NCBI GenBank assembly: GCA_963691705.1
Contig: OY829545.1
Coordinates: 57,764,679 to 57,828,678, forward strand
Source of the DNA: Viola odorata
Taxonomy: Eukaryota; Streptophyta; Magnoliopsida; Malpighiales; Violaceae
Direction: 5' to 3'
Length of the DNA: 64,000 bases
Positions 22,020 to 32,560 of this stretch are shown piece by piece; position 1 is the stretch's first letter, and each line of letters starts with the position of its first letter. The translations under genes were made by a program, and so were the position numbers. Under the pieces are notes generated by a model. That model had not been told where the DNA came from and searched no databases. It saw only the letters and a program-made list of their open reading frames with translations.

Positions 22020-22450
22020 GGAAATTCTTCCGCAAATATCAACTGTTTTATTTTCTGCAAATATCAATTGTTTTATTTTCTGCAAATATCAACTATTTTA
22101 TTTTCTGCAAATATCAATTGTTTTATTTTTCACAAACTGCTGGAAATTCTTTCGCAACATCAACTGTTTAACTTTCTGTACTATCAATTGCTTTACTTTC
22201 CGCAACATCAACTGCTTTAATTTTTTGCAAACTGCTGGAAATTCTTCCGCAATATCAACTGTTTATTTTCCGCAAATATCCATTGATTATTTTCTGCAAA
22301 TTTCAATTGTTTTATTTTCTGCAAATATCAAACTGTTTATTTTCTGCAAAATATCAATTGTTTTAAATTCCGCACTTATCACACTGCTGGAAATTCTTCC
22401 GCAAAAATCAACTGTTTATTTTCTGCAAATCATCAAACTGTTTTAAATCC
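22020..22450 (+). repeat. ~25-bp repeat array in O3 LTR
   Basis: Irregular head-to-tail copies of GCAAATATCAATTGTTTTAT plus TTTCT, mixed with a longer module containing CTGCTGGAAATTCTTCCGCA. A shortened version is in the 3' LTR remnant (39,226-39,400). The O1/O2 LTR has the module only in scattered single copies (about 6,660-6,860). Confidence 0.8.
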
Positions 22451-22498
22451 CCTGTGAATCATCAACTACAACCGATTTTTCTGCACTTATCAAAACAA

Positions 22499-23135
22499 CA
22501 TTTAAATTTCGTATGCGTTAAATCCATCATTTTTCGCATGCAATCAACTAAGCATTTAATTTTCGTATGCGTTAAATCCATCATTTTTCGCATGCAATCA
22601 ACTCAGCATTTAAATTTTGTATGCGTTAAATCAATAATTTTTTTGCGTGCAATCAACTCAGCATTTAAATTTTGTATGCGCTAAATAAATCATTTTTCGC
22701 ATGCAATCAACTCAGCATTTAAATTTCGTATGCGTTAAATCCATCATTTTTCGCATGCAATCAACTCAGCATTTAATTTTCGTATGCTTCAAATCCATCG
22801 TTTCTCGCATGCAACCATGTCAGCATTTAATTTTCGTATGCGTCAAATAAATCATTTCTCGCATGCCATCATGTCATCATTTAAATCTCGTATGCGTCAA
22901 ATAAATCATTTCTCGCATGCCATCATGTCATCATTTAAATCTCGTATGCGTTAAATAAATCATTTCTCGCATGCAATCAACTCAGCATTTAATTCTCGTA
23001 TGCGTAAAATCCATCATTTTTCGCATGCAATCAGCTGTCATCATTTATTTTCCTGCACTTATCAAACTCAGCATTTAAATTCTCGTATGCGTGAAATCCA
23101 TCATTTCTCGCATACAATCAACTGTCATTTAAATT
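22499..23135 (+). repeat. ~54-bp repeat array in O3 LTR (about 12 units)
   Basis: Units contain ATTTAAATTTCGTATGCGTT, AAATCCATCATTTTTC and GCATGCAATCAACTCAGC. The same array is in the 3' LTR, split by R into 39,434-39,604 (about 3 units) and 54,760-55,235 (about 9 units). The O1/O2 LTR has about 3 units. R inserted within a unit, at TCAGC. Confidence 0.9.
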
Positions 23136-24049
23136 TTCGCACTCATAAAATTTCTTATTTATTTCTCAAGCTATCGCTAACACTCTCACCTTGTAGGTTT
23201 TAATTTCAAGCTTCGCTCGAAAGTACGCCTTTCGATTCCTTTTTATTTATTCAACGCTTTTCGTAAATATCAATCGTACGCATGATATATAGAACTGCTA
23301 GAATTAAAATCAACCCACATGAATAACGTGTTTAAAGAGCTGCTTAAAATGCCATGCTCATGTGATTTTAAATACTCGCTTATATTGCCTGCATGTACAT
23401 GGGGACTTTCGATCCCACATCAGTTTTTCACTTCAAAAATCTATCATTTAAATTTGTACTCTGTTAGCAATCCATGATACGGTCATGTAGTAAGTCATTT
23501 AATCATGTATGGCCCGATGATGACATAGAGGGCGCTCATTCAGTCTTACAGAAAATTCAGTCCCATCACGTTAAGTTCAAGAATAATCAATCGGTCTTGA
23601 TAAACGGTAACCCCATCCGAAAGACGTTCAAATGGTAACTCCGTTCAACGATTAATTATTTCTGAACGTCATGGTCATAAAAAGACTAAAGTGACGATTC
23701 CTCTGAGGGTCCCCCTTTTCAAAACAAAATGCATTTTATCAAACACCTTTTTAAACACCTCTCTCATCAACCGGTAACCGCTTTCGGATGTGACTCGGGT
23801 GCCTAACACCTTCCCGAGACTATAGTACGACCCCGAACCTTTGTCTGGGGTCCAGACCCCTCTTTTGTGCCTTTAGTTTTTTACTTATTATATTTCCTAT
23901 GCCATGACGATTAAGGTTCCCTAAACCTAGCAACCAAATTAGGGTGGCGACTTCATTACATGTTGCGAGGCGTCTGTTTACGCTGAGCATTGTAAGGTCC
24001 CAAATTTTATTGCACGCTCGCGAATTTTTAATTTTCGTGGGGCGCGACA

Positions 24050-25196
24050 CCTTGTCAAGGAGGTCCTCTACTTGCATTTGAAGTTCATGGGAGTCCTTCG
24101 GGTTGCATCTATATGCTGGCCGGTTAGGGATGGCGGAACCCGGAAGGAACTCAATGCGATGCTCAATCCCACGGATGGGGGGCAAGCCATGGGGAATATC
24201 TTCGGGAAACACATCAACAAAGTCCTGTACAAGTGAGGCAACATCACTAGAGGGGGGGGGGTTAGAGGTAGAAGAGGATAAACAGAGATCCGTGAACCTA
24301 ATTAGGATACACGGTTTTCGCATCATCAACCCTAAACGAACATCTCTCCCGTTCGCCATACTCACCATGGCCTTACTTTTCACTCTAGGATCATGTTTGG
24401 CCTCACTAACTTGCTTTGAGATGTCAAGTTTTGTTTTTCCCCTCTTGGCAAGCTCACTTTTTTCTTGTCGGTTGTTTTCCTCATGCATATTGCACTCATT
24501 TTTCTCTTCACTCGGGGTATGCTCATTTTTTCATACCCTGATTTTTCAACACTCTCACCACTCAATTTTTTCACTCCACTCCACTCATTCTTCTTGTCTA
24601 ACTTAGAGGTGATGCCTAAGGTAGCGCACGCATTTTCTAGTTTCAATTGGTCTTCGTAGACTTGATGTGGGGGCAAAGGGGAGATGAGGAACTTGCGGTT
24701 ATCATGAGTCAGCTTGTAGGTGTTGTAGAACCCATCGTGTAAGGCATGCCTATCAAATTTCCAAGGTCTAACAAGGAGGAGATGGCTGGATTGCATCGGG
24801 GTAACATCACAATGGCATTCATCTACATAAGTGCCGATTGCGAAAGGCACAAGGACTTGGCGGGTGACTTTGACGGAGCTGCCGTTATTAAACCAGTTTA
24901 GGGTGTATGGTCGTGGGTGTCTAGTGGTGGAGAGGGCTAGGGAATGCACTAAGAGAGTGCTTGCAACGTCGGTGCAGCTGCCATTGTCCACAATAATAGA
25001 TATAGTCACTCCAAGGGAAACACCGCGAGTGTGGAAGAGGTTCTCGCGTTGCTCCCGGGCCAAATCATCTTCTTTGGGGATCAAGCTTAAATTTCGGCGC
25101 ACGACGAGGCAATTAGAGACCTCAACATGGTCATATTCATCCTTGTCCTCCTCATCACTCGGTGTTGTATCCGGGGGATGGTGTGGGGTATTCTCC
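24050..25196 (-). pseudogene. G protease and RT N-terminus, duplicate copy 1
   Basis: Duplicated fragment of the G polyprotein. On the minus strand: RRNLSLIPKEDDLAREQ, the aspartic protease motif IIVDNGSCTDVAS, SSHLLLVRPWKFDRHALHDG, a charged linker with NECN and KRGKTKLD, then RT start VDVFPEDIPHGLPP and IPNRPAYRCNPKDSHELQ. It ends at the CCTTG target site, in the middle of the RT. It is not a gene on its own: no start, no RT core. The linker region holds a frameshift and a run of 10 G. Confidence 0.88.
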
Positions 25197-25706
25197 GAGG
25201 GCGCTCATTCAGTCTTACAGAAAATTCAGTCCCATCACGTTACGTTCAAGAATAATCAATCGGTCTTGATAAACGGTAACCCCGTCCGAAAGACGTTCAA
25301 ACGGTAACCCCGTTCAACGATTAATTATTTCTGAACGTCACGATCATAAAAAGACTAAAGTGACGATTCATCTGAGGGTCCCCCTTTTCAAAACAAAACT
25401 CATTTTATCAAACACCTCTCTCATCAACCGGTAACCATTTTTGGATGTGACTCGGGTACCTAACACCTTCCCGAGACCATAATACGACCCCGAACCTTTG
25501 TCTGGGGTCCAGACCCCTCTTTTGTGCCTTTAGTTTTTTACTTATTATATTTCCTATGCCATGACGATTAAGGTTCCCTAAACCTAGCAACCAAATTTGG
25601 GTGACGACTTCATTGCATGTTGCGAGGCGTCTGTTTACGCTGAGCATTGTAAGGTCCCAAATTTCATTGCACACTTGCGAATTTTTAATTTTCGTGGGGC
25701 GCGACA

Positions 25707-26864
25707 CCTTGTCAAGGAGGTCCTCTACTTGCGTTTGAAGTTCATGGGAGTCCTTCGGGTTGCATCTATATGCTGGTCGGTTAGGGATGGCGGAACCCGG
25801 AAGGAACTCAATGCGATGCTCAATCCCACGAATGGGGGGCAAGCCATGGGGAATATCTTCGGGAAACACATCAACAAAGTCCTGTACAAGTGAGGCAACA
25901 TCACTAGAGAGGGGGGGGGGGGGGGTGGTTAGAGGTAGAAGAGGATAAACAAAGATCCGTGAACCTAATTAGGATACACGGTTTTCGCATCATCAACCCT
26001 AAATGAACATCTCTCCCGTTCGCCATACTCACCATGGCCTTACTTTTCACTCTAGGATCATGTTTGGCCTCACTAACATGCTTTGAGATGTCAAGTTTTG
26101 TTTTTCCCCTCTTGGCAAGCTCACTTTTTTCTTGTCGGTTGTTTTCCTCATGCATATTGCACTCATTTTTCTCTTTACTCGGGGTATGCTCACTTTTTTC
26201 ATACCCTGATTTTTCAACACTCTCACCACTCAATTTTTCCACTCCACTCCACTCATTCTTCTTGTCTAACTTAGAGGTGATGCCTAAGGTAGCGCACGCC
26301 TTCTCTAGTTTCAATTGGTCTTCGTAGACTTGATGTGGGGGCAAAGGGGAGATGAGGAACTTGCGGTTATCATAAGTCAGCTTGTAGGTGTTGTAGAACC
26401 CATCGTGTAAGGCATGCCTATCAAATTTCCAAGGTCTACCAAGGAGGAGATGGCTGGATTGCATCGGGGCAACATCACAACGGCATTCATCTACATAAGT
26501 ACCGATTGCGAAAGGCACAAGGACTTGGCGGGTGACTTTGACGGAGCTGCCGTTATTAAACCAGTTTAGGGTGTATGGTCGTGGGTGTCTAGTGGTGGAG
26601 AGGGCTAGGGAATTCACTAAGAGAGTGCTTGCAACGTCGGTGCAGCTTCCATTGTCCACAATAATAGATATAGTCACTCCAAGGGAAACACCGCGAGTGT
26701 GGAAGAGGTTCTCACGTTGCTCCCGGGCCAAATCATCTTCTTTGGGGATCAAACTTAAATTTTGGCGCACGACGAGGCAATTAGAGACCTCAACATGGTC
26801 ATATTCATCCTTGTCCTCCTCATCACTCGGTGTTGTATCCGGGGGATGGTGTGGGGTATTCTCC
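25707..26864 (-). pseudogene. G protease and RT N-terminus, duplicate copy 2
   Basis: Second copy of the same fragment, nearly identical to 24,050-25,196 and to 56,152-57,296. Protease motif IIVDNGSCTDVAS and LLLGRPWKFDRHALHDG are intact. It differs by a longer G run (15 G at 25,911-25,925 against 10 in copy 1 and 7 at 56,355), which breaks the frame. Its flanks are the O3 LTR tail on both sides. Confidence 0.88.
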
Positions 26865-27377
26865 GAGGGCGCTCATTCAGTCTTACAGAAAATTCAGTCC
26901 CATCACGTTACGTTCAAGAATAATCAATCGGTCTTGATAAACGGTAACCCTGTCCGAAAGACGTTCAAACGGTAACCCTGTTCAACGATTAATTATTTCT
27001 GAACGTCACGATCATAAAAAGACTAAAGTGACGATTCCTCTGAGGGTCCCCCTTTTCAAAACAAAACGCATTTTATCAAACACCTCTCTCATCAACCGGT
27101 AACCATTTTCGGATGTGACTCGGGTGCCTAACACCTTCCCGAGACCATAATACGACCCCGAACCTTTGTCTGGGGTCCAGACCCCTCTTTTGTGCCTTTA
27201 GTTTTTTACTTATTATATTTCCTATGCCATGAGGATTAAGGTTCCCTAAACCTAGCAACCAAATTAGGGTGGCGACTTCATTGCATGTTGTGAGGCGTCT
27301 GTTTACGCTGAGCATTGTAAGGTCCCAAATTTCGTTGCACACTTGCGAATTTTTAATTTTCATGGGGCGCGACAGTT

Positions 27378-27395
27378 TGGCGACTTCACTAGGGA
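27378..27395 (+). promoter_or_regulatory. Primer binding site of O3
   Basis: TGGCGACTTCACTAGGGA, three bases after the LTR tail end (GCGCGACA). It differs by three substitutions from the O2 site (TGGTGACTCCACTGGGGA), so either or both may have drifted from the tRNA complement. Confidence 0.75.
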
Positions 27396-27909
27396 CCTTA
27401 GGGTCGGAGCCGGTTTTAGCTTTTTAGAGAGGTGTTATTTGTTTGTTTATTTATTTGCTTTGATCAATTGCTGGTATGTTCATTTATTTGCTTTATCAAT
27501 TGTCATATGCATTTCATAGCGCCCTACACCCAGGGGACAATTACCAAAATAGGAGGGTAGTAGTGACGCCCTAGGACACGTGTCCTAGGTAGTGTTCACC
27601 AACCCCAACTCGGATGAACCCCTAAAGCCAGTCGAAACGTTGCTCGATTTCGCAAGGAATCGGGACACTGGACGACACTTTAGGGACCTTTTCATGGTAT
27701 CATCCGGGAACCGTTCAAGCCAGTTAGAGGTGTCGGAATAAGAGCCCCAGCACGTGCATCATGATTATAACTGTTTGTCGTGGCTCTATTTGTCTTGTTG
27801 GCATATTGACGTGATTTTTCTGTTATACGAACTGCGGATTTCTCACACGCACAGTTTACTTAGCACTTAAAATTCTATTGTCCCACAGGACCCATTTTGC
27901 TCATTCGCT
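27396..27909 (+). other. O3 leader (5' UTR)
   Basis: Non-coding leader from the primer site to the ORF1 ATG. It starts with GGGTCGGAGCCGGTTTTAGC and ends TGCTCATTCGCT before ATG at 27,910. Without the solo LTR it matches the O2 leader along its whole length. No ORF of note. Confidence 0.8.
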
Positions 27910-29634
27910 ATGACAGCACCTACGTTACTTTCATTTGATATTTTCGGGGGATGAAGCTTCGACGATCAAGCTGCCCGAGGAGATTTGTTGGAACAGGGAT
28001 TCACCCCTGACATCACCACTAAAATCAAAGTAGAGGTCGTAGACTTTGATTTAACTAGGATTTGGATGTTGAGAAACGAGTCAACTGAAGACGAGGAGAC
28101 TCAGTTTGAGGGTAGTTATGGAAAGCTACTGACCCTAGTTGACGTCAAGACTAATTGGGGTTGCATCCGAGCGGCCCTGAGGTTCTTGGATCCCTATTAT
28201 CGTTGCTTCTCTTTCGACAAAGGAGTAGATTTGACTCCCACACTAGAGGAGTACTCAGCTCTGATGTGCTTCACATCTCCCATATCAACCATCTACCAGA
28301 ATGTCCGACTGGACTCTGCGAGTGTAAAAATAAGACTCGACAAGCTATTAGGAATCACTACTCGTGTTAAGGAGGGTGACACTACTTCTGGTGTTGGTCG
28401 GATATCGAGGCACGATTTCGGCTATCCGATGGAGCGAGGCGCTTAAGGATTCTGGCCTTTGCCATCGTAGGATTTGTCCTCTTTCCAAAAATGAGGAACG
28501 CCATCGACTTTTCAGCTGCCAACGTCTTTTACGAGATGGAGGTAAAGGCCATCAATCCTATAACAACCATCTTGGCCGAGACCTTTCGCTCCTTGGACTC
28601 TTGCCGAAGAAAAGGGAAAAGGGAGGCTTACCTGCTGCACCCAGTTACTGACAGTATGGTTGGTCAGCTACTTCAAACAAATTCCTGATCAGTCCATCTT
28701 CTTCGGAAGCTACATAAGGTCGTGCCCTCTGCTCAGAGTTATCAACACAATGACCACGGATAGATGGGAGATGGAAAACAAGGACGTCTGGATCGACCGA
28801 TTCATCAACCTCTCAGAAGAGGACTTCAGTTGGTATGCCAAGTGGCTGCGGACCTCGGATCCCATCGTCTGCTGCGGACCCCTACCTTGGGTTCCTCTAA
28901 TCGGAGCGTGGGGATGTACTCACTACTGCCCTGCCCTCGTACTCAAGCAGTTTTGCATCACCCAAATCATTCCAGTGACTTTCGGCATGACGAAATCAGA
29001 TCTGCCACACACCAGAGAAAATCAGAACATCCAGGTGTATGCCCAAGACTGGGCCCACCCCTTTTGTCTCAAAGGACGCGTCGCCCCTGCAGCAACGATA
29101 CCACAATATCTACAGTGGAGATTGAAGAGAGTCAACGGCAATGTCTTACCTCGCCCAGAAAATCAGAAACCGATGGAAGAGGAAGGGGAATTACAAGTAA
29201 GTGGAGGAATGGATGCCATGGCTTACTCACAAGTGGTAGAGCAAATGCGAGCAGCGCAGGAAGAGCGAGATCTGATGACAGAGGAAAGAGATACCGCCGA
29301 AGCACGTCAATGCTACGCGGAAATCCAGATGAATGAGCTGGACAGGGATAACAAGGATTTTATCCGAGTACAAGCAGTAAAACAGAAAGTGGTCCTCAAG
29401 GTCTTTAAGGAACCCTTGAGCAGCGAAACCCGCAAGAAAGAAGCGTCGAGTGCCATAATCCAAGACAGGGATTCGACAATAAGGGTCTTGACTACTCGCG
29501 CAGATTTGGGGGATAGGAAAAGCCAGGCATTGCAAAGCCGAATTACCGCGTTAGAAGCTGAGATAGAGATGCAGAAAGGGGAGTTGGCTTCGATGGAGTA
29601 CCTTTGGCAAGAGAACTCTGACGCCCAGGATTGA
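27910..29634 (+). pseudogene. O3 extra ORF1 (DUF7745-like plus coiled coil), broken
   Basis: Starts ATGACAGCACCTACG, equal to the start of the O2 copy. N-terminal part: LLEQGFTPDITTKIKV, GCIRAALRFLDPYYRCF, LTPTLEEYSALM. Middle: WEMENKDVWIDRFINL, PLPWVPLIGAWGCTHYC, QWRLKRVNGNVLPRPENQ. C-terminus from about 29,200: a long charged helix (AAQEERDLMTEERDTAEA ... ALQSRITALEAEIEMQKG), a predicted coiled coil ending QENSDAQD. Lesions: TGA at codon 15 (27,952-27,954), a 2-bp insertion at about 28,380 relative to O2, and a frame change near 28,660. The domain order matches the extra ORF of Ogre elements; its role is unknown. Confidence 0.8.
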
Positions 29635-30409
29635 CACCTTCAGGGAAAGGCTCGGATGTCGGCAAACCTTTTCTTTTTAGCTAGGACCCCTGATTTCATC
29701 TATCTTAGCCATTTTTGATGAATTTAGGTAGTTGGCAAGTTTACCATACTTTTGTAAACGCTTTTAATAAAGTCATACTCTTTCGGATATTTATTAAATC
29801 GCCTCATCTTTTCCATATCAACTATCCATCCAAAGCAAATCAAAAAACCATCGCAAAAAGAAAGAGAAAATCCCTTCGGGATAAACGCAATCATTTCACC
29901 AAAAAAACCGAAAAATCAGACCAAACTTTCAAAAACAGCCGAGCATTGCTCCTTCATAGCCTTATCCCCTTAGTTTATCACGAGAAACTCCAAGTTCATA
30001 GCATAGATTGTCATCCCTCCCCTCGGTTGGGTTCACCAGGCATCAGGCCCTGCATCGTCGAAAACGTAGTGTAAAAAGAGATCTTCCTAGCATGGCGGCA
30101 TTAGTTGCCCCTGCTGATTTGGGGTTTCGCCGATAGCATCTCCGATTGCTTCACAACGTTGGAATGAATAGAGGCTTCCTTCGTATCTTGTCAACAACCG
30201 GGATATCTCGCCTCCCCGACCGCCATGAAAATATCAAGTGAAAGTGTGGCCGGGAAGCGAATGAGCAAACATGGAGGCCTCGGGATTGCACATCACTTGT
30301 GTATCCTCACTTGTACTTTCTGTGTTTTTCCCTTTTTCAGGTTCACAATAGCTCCTCGGAGGCACGCTACTCCGTACATGCTCCTTGTAACTAGACTTCA
30401 AAAACGAAA
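29635..30409 (+). other. O3 spacer between ORF1 and gag
   Basis: No gene seen. The first ~400 bp align with 480-870 of O2 (inverted). A pyrimidine-rich stretch ending TTTTTCCCTTTTTCAG at about 30,340 looks like a splice acceptor shortly before the gag ATG at 30,410, so gag might be reached by splicing or internal initiation; this is only a suggestion. O3 lacks the AT-rich and GC-rich repeats present in O2. Confidence 0.6.
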
Positions 30410-32155
30410 ATGACTGAACAGGCTAAAGCCAATGAAGCACTAACGACCAGAATAGCAGAACTGGAAGAACAAGTTCGAACTTTGAAAACTGAAAAGGAGT
30501 GGGGTCCTTCATCAACCCAACCATCTTCTGTTCAGTGGAAGTGGCAGGATCCCTACATTAGTCCCAACCCTACGGCTGCAGTAGATACAACCAGACAGTG
30601 TCCCCACCCATCTCAGGGCCTTTCTACCCAAGTTGCGATTTTTGGACCACCAGAAACTAAGCTTCCGGGAAGCGATCTGACACAGCCACAATCCTCTCAT
30701 GAATATTCACCGACCATAGGTTTTGGCACCATTAGTGTGAAAAGAGCCGGTATTGATCGATTGAGCCCACTAGAGGAAAAGCTAAAGGCTATTGAAAGAT
30801 ATGACCCTAGGGATCCCGCCGATAAAAGCATAATGCTAGGAGTTACGACACCTCGGAAGTACAAGATTCCACAATCTGAGAGGTGCCCGGGGATTGAACA
30901 CCCCAAAACTCGCCTCAAAATCCACCACAATGAAATATCTGAACGATACAAGCTCGATGAAGAAATCACACCTAACCATTCTGATTTGCAAAATCTAGAG
31001 AAAAGGGTCGAGGAATCAGTAAAAGCTTATGCTCATAGATGGACAGAACTAGCCGCAAGGATTTCTTCTCCTTTGGATGACAGGAAACTCCTGTCAATTT
31101 TCGTGAATACCTTGAAAGCTCCCTACTACGCTTATCTTACCCTCGGTCCGTCGAGTAACTTCCTCGACGTGGTCCGGATTGCTGAGAGAGTAGAGCAAGA
31201 GTTTAATTCCGGAAGGATCATCATTCCTACGCCAGAGGCGATGCCTATTATAAGGAGAGACGTTGGCTTTGTCTCTCCCCAACCTACTCACAGGCGACCT
31301 TACCCGCCACCTCCCCCTTATTTTTCACCACCACCATATCCTTCCCCATCACTATATCAACTCACAGTTTTTTCTTTTCCACCAACGCTCGTTGCTAACA
31401 GGGCTCCCCAAAACCCTACACCATCTCTACATTTCCCATCACCCCCAACACAAATACCGCAACTTACATAACCTAGACCATATAATCCACCAAATAAACC
31501 CAGAAACCAGGATAATTGTTGGGATCGAAGGCCACTGCCACCGCTTCCCGTTCCTTTGGGGGAAATTTACGAGCACCTTTTGGTAGCTAAACAAATTGCA
31601 CCCACCCCAATCCAACCTTTGCAGCCTCCTTATCCAAATTGGTACGATCCTAATGCTAGATGCAAATACCATGCTGAAGCTCTTGGTCACACCCTAAAAG
31701 ACTGCCGCGCCTTTAAGAAAAAGGTTTATCAATTGATCAGATGTGGGTGGATCTCTTTCGAGGATTTAGCAGAAAGACCCGCATAACCTAGGCCCTCCAA
31801 TCCACCGAAGGCGCCAAATCGAGGACCAGTACCGCCACTCCCACTCCCCGCAGGAGAAATCTACAAACATCTCTTGGCAGCTGGGCAGATTGTGCCAATC
31901 CCGGCCCGACCTCAGCAACCTCCATATCCAAATTGGTACGATCCCAACGCTATATGTGAATATCACGCCAGGGCACCGGGCCATACCCTGGATGATTGTT
32001 TTTCCTTTAAGATAAAGGTAAATCATCTAATTAAAAGTGGATGGGTCTCCTTCGAGGGTTTTGCCAAAGGAACTAATATGGCCATCAACCCTCTCCCAGC
32101 CGTGTCTCAGTTGGTGAAGGGGCAGGACATGGAGGACAGAAAGTTTCCCCGATAA
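30410..32155 (+). pseudogene. gag: O3 gag, internally deleted, duplicated zinc-knuckle module
   Basis: Starts MTEQAKANEALTTRIAELEE, a short coiled coil. The Gag core has KAIERYDPRDP, then YKLDEEITPNHSDLQNL, AYAHRWTELAARISSPL and LKAPYYAYLTLG, typical of Tat/Ogre Gag; about 60 residues normally lie between the first two and seem deleted. A proline-rich linker stops at 31,471. Two copies of a knuckle-like module follow in open stretches: PYPNWYDPNARCKYHAEALG with HTLKDC (31,556-31,786) and the same start with ICEYHARAPGHTLDDC (31,874-32,155). Frameshifts and stops separate the parts. No protease follows. Confidence 0.85.
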
Positions 32156-32409
32156 AGACGGGAAAGAGCTGGTCGAGATGCATGGGCGTTTGATGCCAAT
32201 GGGTAAGATATGTATCCCCACATCAGAGCCACACCCTCCCTCGCAGTCGAAATCGTCAATATAAATCATACCGTGGTTAGTATAGCTTCAGATTCCTGTA
32301 TCGATGCTCTGGGAGAAGAAGAATCATCGCCTGGTTCAGTCATTTTTGTAAAGAAGTCAGGGGAGTCTATGTGCAAATGGACCATCACCATACTTCCGAA
32401 TGTCTCTCC
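32156..32409 (+). pseudogene. O3 gag-pro C-terminal tail without protease
   Basis: Short frame with LGEEESSPGSVIFVKKSG and WTITILPNVSP, matching the tail of O1 at 16,481-16,680. The O1 GLGY segment and, as inferred from family layout, the aspartic protease that should precede it are missing, so a deletion joins the Gag zinc-knuckle region to this tail. Confidence 0.75.
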
Positions 32410-32560
32410 GTAATTACTCCTTTTGAAAAGAAAAAAAGTGTTTTTGCACGTTTTCTTACGAAAACATTTTTGTAGGGACTCATGTTCCCTTTTGTTAAAA
32501 ATCAATATATATGCAATTTTCATTTCTACGCATCTTTTCTTTTTGCATTTTTAATTTCAG
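32410..32560 (+). other. Ogre intron between gag-pro and RT (O3)
   Basis: Donor TCTCC|GTAATTACTC and acceptor TTTTTAATTTCAG|GATAAAT, 151 bp. Splicing gives CCG ATA AAT in frame with the RT N-terminus. The intron is well conserved with O1 at both splice sites and in length, although the surrounding coding sequence has decayed. Confidence 0.85.

Larger units (their letters stand above)
20194..24049 (+). repeat. First O3 LTR, complete, 3,856 bp
   Basis: Starts TGTTGATACCCAAATTTTGA and ends GTGGGGCGCGACA. It is flanked on both sides by CCTTG, and the right flank is G DNA, not the Ogre interior: locally it has the structure of a solo LTR. It has a TATA box at 21,143 and two internal repeat arrays (about 22,020-22,450 and 22,499-23,135). 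Its last 522 bp are repeated at 25,197 and 26,865. Confidence 0.92.
23528..27374 (+). repeat. 1.67-kb tandem duplication of O3 LTR tail plus G flank
   Basis: Unit 1 (23,528-25,196) and unit 2 (25,197-26,864) each contain the last ~520 bp of the O3 LTR, the CCTTG target copy, and about 1.15 kb of G (RT N-terminus and protease). Unit 3 (26,865-27,374) is only the LTR tail and leads into the primer site. Both junctions are GGGGTATTCTCC|GAGGGCGCTC, joining G position 57,296 to LTR position 23,528. The LTR tails of units 2 and 3 share a 12-bp deletion (CAAACACCTCTCTCATC) absent from unit 1 and from the 3' LTR at 55,850. The G part matches the DNA that flanks O3 on its 3' side (56,152-57,296). Confidence 0.92.

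Noticed and set aside
22454..22684. Open frames across the ~54-bp repeat array
   Set aside because: The unit length is near a multiple of 3, so frames stay open through repetition only.
20194..24049. First O3 LTR as an independent solo LTR insertion unrelated to O3
   Set aside because: Its left TSD (CCTTG) and the right flank of O3 at 56,152 share the same target site, which is very unlikely for two separate insertions.
24103..25307. Plus-strand frames with Ser-rich, hydrophobic translations at 24.1-25.3 kb, 25.8-27.0 kb and 56.2-57.4 kb
   Set aside because: They are the reverse complement of the G protease/RT fragment, which has clear motifs on the minus strand; the repeated appearance reflects the duplication.
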